Assembly: GCA_011390575.1 (NCBI GenBank)
Contig: JAABSE010000040.1
Span: 1 to 32,199 of the forward strand
Length of the DNA stretch: 32,199 nucleotides
Reading direction: 5' to 3'
Source of the DNA: Sphingobacteriia bacterium
GTDB lineage: Bacteria; Bacteroidota; Bacteroidia; Bacteroidales; UBA7960
The notes under the pieces were generated by a model. It was not told where the DNA came from. It was given only the letters and a program-made list of their open reading frames with translations, and searched no databases. Within the stretch, counting starts at the first letter, position 1, and each line of letters begins with the position of its first letter. The translations under genes were made by a program, and so were the position numbers. Shown here one piece after another: positions 1-7,065 of the stretch.

Positions 1-688
1 ACATATCGGGAGTTATCATTGATGGTGAATAACTACCAAAGTTATCGGTTATGGGAACCTGTGCAGCCTGCAAAATATTCGTCCCGGATCCGCCCCAGGA
101 CAAGGCCCCCCAGCCGGTAATAACAGACATTACCCCGGCATCGGCATATCCTTCTGCGGCAAGTGCCTGGGTTAATATGGGTACAGCCTGAGCCTTTTCA
201 CCACTCAGATCAAGTGGAGCCGAGAGGTAAAGCAATGCAATATCATTGTTGTAATTATTGATACTCTGGTAGAAGGGATGCGGAATTTCCGTCTGCACTG
301 TGATGGTTTGTCCAGGTAGAGTTTTATTGGTAACCCCTGCCCTGATGCGGATGTTGGAATAAATACCCACGCAATGAGCAGCGGTGAGTATCCAGCGTTC
401 ATGGATGATACTTCCTCCGCAAAACTGCTGATTTCCGGAAGTTAATATAGCAACCTGCCAGGGATAATCCTCAATATCAGTATCAACACCCCCCACAATT
501 TTCCCTGAGCGCCATCCATGCTCGTAAAGAAAAACCTCCATTTCAGGAGATATCAGCTCCCTCACTGTGTCCTTCAGCAGGAAATTCTCCTTTTGAAATT
601 CCCCGGGTTCAAATTCTTTGTTTTCTGTTTGCCCAAAACTCCATAACCCTGCCAACAGGATCACACACATGATTCCAGAAGATCGCAT
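1..688 (-). CDS. Trypsin-like serine protease zymogen (S1A), N-terminal part
   Basis: The gene runs off the left edge, so only residues 1-229 are visible. A hydrophobic signal peptide covers about residues 7-19 (start ATG at 686-688; a second ATG at 668-670 would give a 6-residue shorter form). A propeptide follows to about residue 63, then the mature N-terminus IVGG (64-67). The chymotrypsin fold is clear: WILTAAHC carries catalytic His105, C90 and C106 should form the standard disulfide, NNDIALL carries Asp149, and TGWG (191-194) is the usual conserved turn. The catalytic Ser and any C-terminal sorting domain lie outside the window. The residue before IVGG is Lys63, so activation needs cleavage after Lys. 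A good promoter lies upstream at 741-770. Family assignment is secure; substrate and secretion route are not visible. Confidence 0.93.
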   Translation of the reverse strand, partial: MRSSGIMCVILLAGLWSFGQTENKEFEPGEFQKENFLLKDTVRELISPEMEVFLYEHGWRSGKIVGGVDTDIEDYPWQVAILTSGNQQFCGGSIIHERWILTAAHCVGIYSNIRIRAGVTNKTLPGQTITVQTEIPHPFYQSINNYNNDIALLYLSAPLDLSGEKAQAVPILTQALAAEGYADAGVMSVITGWGALSWGGSGTNILQAAQVPITDNFGSYSPSMITPDM

Positions 689-740
689 GACTTTGTAATT
701 TGATGAATAATAAAAAAAATACCGGGGGGAGAGAGCTTTT

Positions 741-770
741 CAAAGTTAAAAAATAAATTAATTACTACAA
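741..770 (-). promoter_or_regulatory. Bacteroidota-type promoter of the trypsin-like protease gene
   Basis: Read on the minus strand, TTG (768-770) is followed after exactly 19 nt by TAACTTTG (741-748), a full match to the Bacteroidota -33/-7 consensus TTG-N19-TAnnTTTG. It leaves a leader of roughly 45-50 nt before the ATG at 688. The same TTG-N19-TAnnTTTG layout occurs before the glmM-type gene on the other strand. Confidence 0.75.
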
Positions 771-807
771 CATGAAGAAATAATACAATCAATTAAATTT
801 TGGTCTT

Positions 808-966
808 TCATAAGATAGGGCAATCTTTTCCCACTTCTCCAAGTAATTTTTGAGCAGCCATGTAAGCCTGGTTAACCGTATTGCTGAAATCCCGGGTATA
901 GGTATCATCAATTTGGGGAAAACCAGCTGAAGACATCACTGCAAGGTGATTGCGACAGTACCGGTT
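808..966 (-). pseudogene. Decayed fragment of the C-terminal YHRNHLAVMSS module
   Basis: In one minus-strand frame from 960 to the TGA at 808-810, a 50-residue stretch begins YCRNHLAVMSSAGFPQIDD and continues TYTRDFSNTVNQAY. It matches the module found intact in the 536-aa and 1298-aa proteins (YHRNHLAVMSSAAVPVIDE, then WNF..S..KAY). A TAG lies just upstream in frame, there is no start codon, and the dockerin-like EF-hand repeats that end the intact copies are missing and replaced by an unrelated tail. It is the remnant of a third copy, cut at both ends. Homology is by eye but the match is unambiguous. Confidence 0.75.
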
Positions 967-1217
967 CTATATTACTGGAATATACCGTAAGGGGATTGTT
1001 TGGATTCGAAAAGCCCATTCCCACATTGCCATAACGATATGTCCTTGTTTCATCACTATCATTTAGAATCCAGATAGGGTCAATATCAGCAATTTGCATG
1101 GCATAACCTACACTGCTGATTTGCCTACGAGGGGTCATTTTCTGCGTCACTATTAACCTGGATGCTCAGCCACCGGTTGGCTCCAGAGAAAATTCCAGGT
1201 ACAAACGGTGAAATTTC
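967..1217 (-). pseudogene. Frameshifted remnant of a tail-fibre-like/S74-associated protein
   Basis: Directly after the TGA of the 1298-aa gene, the same frame reads EISPFVPGIFSGANRWLSIQ, then VNSDAEND, and stops at TAG. The reading continues in another frame as TPRRQISSVGYAMQIADID, and then as GNVGMGFSNPNNPLTV. The order 'NRWL.I.V', 'TPRQ.ISS.PYA', 'GNVGIGT..P...L.V' is familiar from Bacteroidota and phage proteins with tail-fibre-like repeats, often ending in S74 chaperone domains. No start codon and at least one frameshift are visible. It abuts the module fragment at about 966. A short real 80-residue ORF (908-1150, GTG start) is possible in principle, but the split match argues for decay. 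Confidence 0.6.
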
Positions 1218-4200
1218 TCAGGGCACCTGAGTAGCTACTCCACTGTTTGCGTTCCATATATTGTTCTTATCCTGAGACTGCACCTGGCTGTTCATATCGA
1301 AATCACCGGCACGGTAACCGCTAAGACCTGATTCAGCATTCCACACGTCGTTTTTATCCTGGGTCTGGATCTGGCCGTTTCCGTCTCCATCGCCACCGTA
1401 CATTCCAAACACACCGCTCCCAAGGTTTTTATGGCCCTGCAGATAACCGGATCTGTCCATGGTGCTGGTGAAAGCCTTGCTGAGGCTCTGGGTGAAGTTC
1501 CAGGAATAAACATCTCCATCAAGAGGTAATGCACCCGATGACATCACTGCCAGGTGATTACGGTGGTAAACCACAACATAAAGATTGTGCTGCACCGTAA
1601 GATCAAAGGAAAGCATACCTCCTGTGATATCCCTTATAAATCCATCGTTGTGCAAAAAGGCAGCTTTACGGGCTAATACCGTTGCCGGCAATGCCTGCCC
1701 GGGAGTGGGAGCATCGCGCAGTTCCACCAGCACCCAGTCAACCACACCTGCAGGAACACTGGCTGTGGATTCGCTTCCGGTGTAGTACCACAAAGGACTG
1801 CTGTTGCCGAAGTAAGGCAGTGAAGGATTGTAGGGATGAGCAAGAGGAACCAGTGTATTGTCTCTTAAAATAGTATGCATGAGGTTTGGACCACCAGAAG
1901 TATAAGCACCCTCAAGAATCACTTGTAGCTCCAGAGAAAAACCTGTTGGGGGTATATCCGATGACCAGTGTATCCTGTTGTTGGGATCAAACTCAAATGC
2001 ACTTCCGGAGAAGGGCCCTGTATCCTCCGTGAAAGTAACATTGCCCTGATTCACATTTTTGTAAACATTATAGCTGCCACCCCATGTGTTGGCCGGGAAA
2101 TAAGGGTTGAGAACCTCAAAGGTCTGGTTGTTCTGAATCATAAGCAGCCTGCCTCCAGATTGCCCGTTGCGGAAAGTACAGTTTGTAAATGCCTTTGCCG
2201 CATCTATTACTCCACCTGGTTTAACGTATACACCATTGGTATTCATGTATTCAAAAGTTGCATTTTGCGCTGCCAGGGTTCCACCGCTTTCAATGTTCAG
2301 GGCATAATATCCGGTTGAAATCCTGGACATTGTAGTTGGGAAAGATGGATGATGACCAAAGAATTCGAGGGTTCCCCCATTGTTTACTGTTAAGGTACCT
2401 GAAGCCCCCATGAGTAGTTTGCCTGTATCGGTAATCTTAAAGTTTCCACCTGAATTGATCTCAACATTTCCCTCAACAGTAATTGTTCTGTTATTTGCAA
2501 TGAGCTTTCCCTCGTCTACAAACAATCCATTTTTTATCAAAGTATTTATACTCAAAAACGTCTCGGACAAGGCACCTCTGTCAATACGCAAATCATGAAA
2601 ATAGCTTCCCTCATGGCAAAAAATGGAATTACCCGGAGCATTTTCGGTGATTTCCACAACACCTCCTGATGGCTGGAATACACCTGATACAGCAAAAAAT
2701 GACCCTCCTGTTCTTAAAATACCGCCACTTATATCTGCAAATGCAGTTGCAGTAAAGTACGGATGATTGTTCGTTAGTTCAAATAATCCGGCAGTCATAT
2801 TAATTTGTCCGTTAATGAACGTCCAATTATTGGAAAAGGGACGGTCGTTAATGAAAGATCCCCCATTAATTATGACAGAACTTGTAGAAGTACTCTCAAA
2901 TTCTCCATGTAACAAAACATCTCCGTCAGCCACATTGAGCAAGCCATTGAGTGTAAAGTCTGTATCAATTTCCAGCATCCCACCCCTGAGAACAGGCGTG
3001 TCAGACATTTTATAATCCACCTCAGAGCTCATTCCTTCTCTATTCTTTATCGTGCCAGAAAGAAAAACCTGACTGGTGGAATGATCAGTAAAAATACCAT
3101 TTACCACCATGGTATGATTGTGAATTTCAAAAGTATTGTTGGCAGAAACAGTAAAGTTTCCGGTCACAACTAATGGCTGTGTGGCATTTAAAGCAAAAAA
3201 AGCAATCTGACCGGCATTTTTTTCTATTACGATATTCCCGTAAGTGGCCGTTGGATTATAGTTGGAAGGCCCGCCTCCTGTAACTCCTTTGAAGTAAATC
3301 GTAACATTATTTGAAGGATTAAAAGTTGAACCTTCCCGGGGAAATAACCATCCATAACAATTGATGGTTCCGGCTGTCAATAAGGCTACGGAACCCGTTT
3401 TGAAATCCAGTATGTGGCTGTAGGTTTGACCCACCGTAAGAACTGAAGCGCTATTGTTCATGGTCAGGGTTCCCTCTACATTGAAAGAACCCGCAACCGT
3501 AAGCCCGTTGCCCGCAACAGTGAGATTTGCTCCTGATTTAACGGTAATTACATTACAGGTAGCCGGGCTACTCACAACCGGACTATAAGGAGTTCCGGCA
3601 GGTATGGTTACATTGGTGGAAGTTGCAGGCACCACACCATTGCTCCAGTTTGCCGGATTGTGCCAGCTGGAATTTGCAATTCCAATCCATGTGCCCGGAG
3701 GAATGGGATCCTGAATAAAGAACTGATGCGTTCCCGGTGTTGTATTTTCATCATCGAGCAAAATATAGTAGGTTATACCAGCTGTCATGCTCATAGAACC
3801 GTATACTCCGGGAGCACTTATGTCTGAAATGCATTCCCAGTTCCCGGAGTTACATGTTCCTGATTTCCACATGTAATCCACAAAACCGCTGGCGGCAGTA
3901 ACTTCCAGGTGGTAAGTTCCGGTACCTGAGGGTGTGAAGCTGTAAATGTTCTCAATTCCGGGGCAGGTATATCCACATGGGGAAACAGTTGTAGTAAACC
4001 AGGCCCCATTTCCTCCTCCGCTATAAGTCTGGGCATTGGGTGGCCCGGTACCGGCAATGGGGGTAATATTCAGACACGGAGTGAAGAATATGAAAAAACT
4101 TTGTGTGGCTAAGTCCGCACTTTCAGCATCAACAAGTATGTAATAGGTTGTGCCGGCTGTCAAACTCATATTTCCATAAACACCCGGATATTTAACAAAA

Positions 4201-5114
4201 CTAATACAATTCCAGTCGTTAGAATCGCATGTACCTGTTTTCCAGAAATAATCCACCCAGGTATTGTTGGTAGAGGTTACCTGGATGCTGTATTTACCTG
4301 TATACGGAGCAACAAAGCTATAAATTTGCTCTTGACCTAAACAGTTGTACCCACACGCATTACTGGTCCATTCACCATAACCCGAACGGAAATAAGTCTT
4401 GGTATTTGCTGCTCCTCCTGCACCAAGAGAAACAATATTTGAACAGGGGTTACTGTAGATAAAAAAAGTATGAGTGGAAAAGGCAGTGCTTTCGGCATCG
4501 AGCAGGATATAATAAGTTGTACCTGCATTCATGTTTATATTCCCATAAGTACCCGGAGTGTAAATATCAGAAATACAATTCCAATCAGAAGAACCACAGG
4601 TGCCGGTTTTATAGAAATAGTCCACCCATGTGCTGTTGGTAGAGGTTACCTTAATACTGTATTTTCCTGTATAGGGAGCCGTAAAGCTATAAACCTGCTC
4701 CTTGCCGTTGCAAATGTATCCGCAGGCATTGCTAACCCAGGTGCCTGTTCCGGAATTGGAGAAGGTTCTGGGATTGCCACTGCCACCAGTGCCCAGGGAT
4801 ACAATATTTGAACAGGGATTGCGCACTGAAAAATCGTTATCGGAATGACTAATAGCCCCGGTACTTGCAATATTTCCGGTATTAAGCGGGATGGTAAGGG
4901 TATCCAAAACATGTATTTTTGCAGGTTCCAACCCGGTGCGGGTAGTAAAAAAATCAGAAAGATCAGGCTCTAAGGCCTTCATTTCTTCATAGTATTCTTC
5001 CAGATCTATTTCACCTGCATCAACCATCTGGGATACAGACACCGGTGCCAGAAGAGTCACTAATGCAATTATCATAAGATAATGCAATGCCAGGATAAGT
5101 AATTTATCTTTCAT
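1218..5114 (-). CDS. Secreted PPC-repeat/beta-helix protein with C-terminal dockerin-like module (protease-less paralogue)
   Basis: 1298 residues from the chosen ATG at 5112-5114. A longer frame opens at 5159, but the chosen start puts a signal peptide (MKDKLLILALHYLM...) at the N-terminus and aligns VDA at residue 31 exactly as in the 1882-aa neighbour. Residues 31-74 match the neighbour's propeptide without gaps, yet no protease domain follows. Next come three PPC-like beta-sandwich repeats of about 122 residues (about 99-470), each with NPC, ACGY, a Tyr-Ser-Phe strand and AGTTYYIL. Then a long right-handed beta-helix-like stretch (about 472-1050) of repeated 'GNFTV...NG', 'LTVNNGG' and 'INSGG' units. 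The last ~240 residues are the YHRNHLAVMSS module with two EF-hand-like loops (GDGDGNGQIQTQD, GDFDMNSQVQSQD), ending TQVP. No T9SS type A domain is seen. Function is unknown; an extracellular adhesive or structural role is inferred. Confidence 0.88.
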   Translation of the reverse strand: MKDKLLILALHYLMIIALVTLLAPVSVSQMVDAGEIDLEEYYEEMKALEPDLSDFFTTRTGLEPAKIHVLDTLTIPLNTGNIASTGAISHSDNDFSVRNPCSNIVSLGTGGSGNPRTFSNSGTGTWVSNACGYICNGKEQVYSFTAPYTGKYSIKVTSTNSTWVDYFYKTGTCGSSDWNCISDIYTPGTYGNINMNAGTTYYILLDAESTAFSTHTFFIYSNPCSNIVSLGAGGAANTKTYFRSGYGEWTSNACGYNCLGQEQIYSFVAPYTGKYSIQVTSTNNTWVDYFWKTGTCDSNDWNCISFVKYPGVYGNMSLTAGTTYYILVDAESADLATQSFFIFFTPCLNITPIAGTGPPNAQTYSGGGNGAWFTTTVSPCGYTCPGIENIYSFTPSGTGTYHLEVTAASGFVDYMWKSGTCNSGNWECISDISAPGVYGSMSMTAGITYYILLDDENTTPGTHQFFIQDPIPPGTWIGIANSSWHNPANWSNGVVPATSTNVTIPAGTPYSPVVSSPATCNVITVKSGANLTVAGNGLTVAGSFNVEGTLTMNNSASVLTVGQTYSHILDFKTGSVALLTAGTINCYGWLFPREGSTFNPSNNVTIYFKGVTGGGPSNYNPTATYGNIVIEKNAGQIAFFALNATQPLVVTGNFTVSANNTFEIHNHTMVVNGIFTDHSTSQVFLSGTIKNREGMSSEVDYKMSDTPVLRGGMLEIDTDFTLNGLLNVADGDVLLHGEFESTSTSSVIINGGSFINDRPFSNNWTFINGQINMTAGLFELTNNHPYFTATAFADISGGILRTGGSFFAVSGVFQPSGGVVEITENAPGNSIFCHEGSYFHDLRIDRGALSETFLSINTLIKNGLFVDEGKLIANNRTITVEGNVEINSGGNFKITDTGKLLMGASGTLTVNNGGTLEFFGHHPSFPTTMSRISTGYYALNIESGGTLAAQNATFEYMNTNGVYVKPGGVIDAAKAFTNCTFRNGQSGGRLLMIQNNQTFEVLNPYFPANTWGGSYNVYKNVNQGNVTFTEDTGPFSGSAFEFDPNNRIHWSSDIPPTGFSLELQVILEGAYTSGGPNLMHTILRDNTLVPLAHPYNPSLPYFGNSSPLWYYTGSESTASVPAGVVDWVLVELRDAPTPGQALPATVLARKAAFLHNDGFIRDITGGMLSFDLTVQHNLYVVVYHRNHLAVMSSGALPLDGDVYSWNFTQSLSKAFTSTMDRSGYLQGHKNLGSGVFGMYGGDGDGNGQIQTQDKNDVWNAESGLSGYRAGDFDMNSQVQSQDKNNIWNANSGVATQVP
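1962..4820 (-). repeat. Copy 2 of a ~2.9-kb duplicated coding block
   Basis: This block encodes three PPC-like repeats plus the beta-helix (from NPCSNIVSLG to about NRIHW). It is colinear with 8092-10962 in the giant protease gene: 953 versus 957 residues. Long stretches are nearly identical, for example REGSTFNPSNNVT, TQPLVVTGNFTVSANNTF and EIDTDFTLNGLLNVADGD. Confidence 0.85.
3702..4820 (-). repeat. Three tandem ~365-nt PPC-domain repeats
   Basis: Three consecutive units each encode a domain of about 122 residues starting NPC/TPC and containing CGY, a YSF strand, 'VDY', 'C.S..W.CIS' and 'AGTTYYIL.D.E'. Units 1 and 2 are closest to each other; unit 3 (PCLNITPIAGTGPPN) is a distinct subtype. 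The same 1-2-3 order is found in the giant protease at 9844-10962, so the triplication predates the block duplication. Confidence 0.8.
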
Positions 5115-5266
5115 TGATTTTGGTATTGGTGAATAATTAAGTATGGCTGAGAATAACAAATTTTATAACTCTTTCAAAAAGCAGTCAGGTGAAACTTGAG
5201 TTGAAACGAGCCATGACAATAACTATTGACACACATGCGGATAATTATAATGATGAAATTTACACA

Positions 5267-5296
5267 AACAAACCATTCCTTATAGAATGGTTTGTT
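5267..5296 (-). terminator. Hairpin terminator candidate after the 536-aa gene
   Basis: A perfect 12-bp inverted repeat (AACAAACCATTC / GAATGGTTTGTT) with a 6-nt loop lies 22 nt past the stop of the cohesin-like gene. On the minus strand the downstream sequence is only moderately T-rich, so termination is likely but not certain. Confidence 0.5.
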
Positions 5297-5318
5297 AAGA
5301 AAATAAAAGAAAAAACCA

Positions 5319-6929
5319 TCAGGGCACCTGAGAAGCCACCCCGCTGTTAGGATTCCAGATTTCATTTTTATCCTGGGTTTGCACCTGTCCGTTGAGGTCG
5401 AAATCGCCGGCCCTATAGCCACTTTGGCCCGATTGCAGGTTCCAGACTTCGTTTTTATCTTGTGTTTGCACCTGTCCGTTACCATCACCATCACCACCAT
5501 ACATGCCAAATACACCTCCCCCCAAATCCTTATGCCCTTGAAGGTAAGCAGATTTGGTGTTTGTTTTATTCACATTGTATGCTTTGCCCGCGCTTTGGGT
5601 AAAATTCCATGTGTATTTTTCATCTATAACAGGCACTGCGGCGGAAGACATAACTGCCAGATGATTGCGGTGATAAACAACTACATACAAACCCTGTGCA
5701 ACAGGAATGTCAAGCTGTGGCAATTGTCCTGCTGTGGTTCTTATCTGTCCGTCTTTGTATAAAAAAGCAGCCATCCTTTTTATAAGCGTTCCGCTCACAG
5801 CCTGCTCCGGTGAAGAAGCATCACGCAACTCAAGCAAAACCCAGTCTACAGCATTAACAGGAATGGCAGATGTTGTCTCAGTTCCGGTATAATACCATAC
5901 CGGATTGTTGTTTCCAAAATACGGAAGCGTGGGCTGGAAGGGATGAGCAAGAGGAATAATTCCTTCAGCATTTAAGGCTGTTTGCATCAGGTATGTCTCG
6001 CCGGGTGTATATGCACCTTCCAGTATCAGTTTAATATCCAGAGGTACAGCATCGGGCAGCGCCTGAAGCACAATGTTACCCGGATACACAGCCGTAAGGA
6101 TATTATTACCACCACTATCTGTAATTACTGCATTGGTAATATTCAGCGTGTGACTACCTGCTGAAGGAGGTGTTTGTAAATCAAATGACAGTACTATGCC
6201 ACTATTTCCGGAAAAATTGGTAGTAGGAATGGCAAAACTCAAAGCCCGGGCAACATTCCCGGCCAAAATATCAAACGAAAGGGTGTGACCATTGGCGCGG
6301 TAAAGTTCAGCCGAACCCGGCACATAGGTAAATCCAGCCGGTAGTGGAATGTCGAGGTTGAAACCGGCAAACAGGTCTTCATTAATAATTTCCATTTCTA
6401 CGGTAATAACGGACCCGGCATAAGCATTTACATCGTTTAATAACATATTGTTGCCGGATAAACCCTCCTGCAGCGTTATGGTACCCGGCTGGGTTGCCGT
6501 GAGGATATTATTTCCTGAACTGTTGCTGATCACAGCATTTTCAAGGTTAAAAATATGGGCCCCCTCATCTGAAGGTGTTTGCACGTCAAAAGAAACCACC
6601 ACTCCTTCATTACCGAAAAAATTGGTGGTGGGAATAGCAAAACTAATGCATCTTACTACATTTCCGGAAACGACCCCAAGTGTTATATTGTGGCCGTTAT
6701 CCCTGTATAGCAATGCTGTTCCTTCCACATAGGTAAAACCCGTGGGCAAAGGAATATCAAAATTGAATCCCGCAAAAGGATCGTCATTGATAATTTCTAC
6801 TTCAATGGTGGCAACAGTGCCGGATAGTACAGTTGCGTCTTTCACTTTCATAATATTGGAACCGGCTAAAATCTGAAACGCAGCACCCAATAGAAGCAGC
6901 ATTACAGTGAATAATATTCTGATTTTCAT
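5319..6929 (-). CDS. Secreted protein with two cohesin-like domains and a dockerin-like C-terminal module
   Basis: 536 residues with a signal peptide (MKIRILFTVMLLLLGAAFQILA). Residues about 25-154 and 158-289 are a tandem duplication. Each unit has 'V.SG.V.TIEVEIIN.D.FAGFN.DIPLP.GFTYV.G', then 'SFAIPTTNF.GN.G.V.SFD.QTP', then 'NILTA..PG.I.LQ'. This is the layout of cohesin-type beta-sandwiches (short strand, GF-F strand, long strand, G-x-hydrophobic-SF strand). Residues 298-536 are the YHRNHLAVMSS module with WYYTGTET and DWVLLELRDA, then two EF-hand-like loops (GDGDGNGQVQTQD at 479-491, GDFDLNGQVQTQD at 508-520), ending SQVP. The module is about 60% identical by eye to that of the next gene. 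A protein with both cohesin-like and dockerin-like parts suggests a scaffold or self-assembling surface protein; this is inference. Cohesin assignment is moderate. Confidence 0.85.
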   Translation of the reverse strand: MKIRILFTVMLLLLGAAFQILAGSNIMKVKDATVLSGTVATIEVEIINDDPFAGFNFDIPLPTGFTYVEGTALLYRDNGHNITLGVVSGNVVRCISFAIPTTNFFGNEGVVVSFDVQTPSDEGAHIFNLENAVISNSSGNNILTATQPGTITLQEGLSGNNMLLNDVNAYAGSVITVEMEIINEDLFAGFNLDIPLPAGFTYVPGSAELYRANGHTLSFDILAGNVARALSFAIPTTNFSGNSGIVLSFDLQTPPSAGSHTLNITNAVITDSGGNNILTAVYPGNIVLQALPDAVPLDIKLILEGAYTPGETYLMQTALNAEGIIPLAHPFQPTLPYFGNNNPVWYYTGTETTSAIPVNAVDWVLLELRDASSPEQAVSGTLIKRMAAFLYKDGQIRTTAGQLPQLDIPVAQGLYVVVYHRNHLAVMSSAAVPVIDEKYTWNFTQSAGKAYNVNKTNTKSAYLQGHKDLGGGVFGMYGGDGDGNGQVQTQDKNEVWNLQSGQSGYRAGDFDLNGQVQTQDKNEIWNPNSGVASQVP

Positions 6930-6970
6930 AGTATCGAGTTTTAAGGTTGTACATTCTTTTTGTTTGTCAC

Positions 6971-7020
6971 TGCCGGCAGCACCTGCAAGGCATCCTGCAC
7001 CTTGCAGGTGTTAACAGGCA
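6971..7020 (-). other. Intergenic inverted repeat between the two secreted-protein genes
   Basis: A perfect 11-bp inverted repeat (CACCTGCAAGG 6980-6990 / CCTTGCAGGTG 7000-7010) with a 9-nt loop, extended by TGCC (6971-6974) / GGCA (7017-7020). It sits in the 136-nt gap after the giant protease gene. No T tract follows on either strand, so it is not a standard intrinsic terminator. It could be an mRNA 3'-end stabiliser, an attenuator or a protein-binding site. Confidence 0.5.
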
Positions 7021-7065
7021 GCATATTCATCAAAAACCTAATGCTTACATTGCTTAAGATTTTAT

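Noticed and set aside
3702..4820. Tandem DNA repeat of mobile-element origin
   Set aside because: The periodicity comes from three diverged PPC protein domains with indels at domain boundaries, not from a mobile element.
5115..5159. 15-residue extension of the 1298-aa protein
   Set aside because: It places polar residues before the signal peptide and breaks the exact residue-31 match with the paralogue's propeptide.
5174..5515. 113-aa minus-strand ORF overlapping the end of the cohesin-like gene
   Set aside because: It is an out-of-frame shadow of the repetitive GDGDGNGQ coding region, and it runs across the hairpin terminator.
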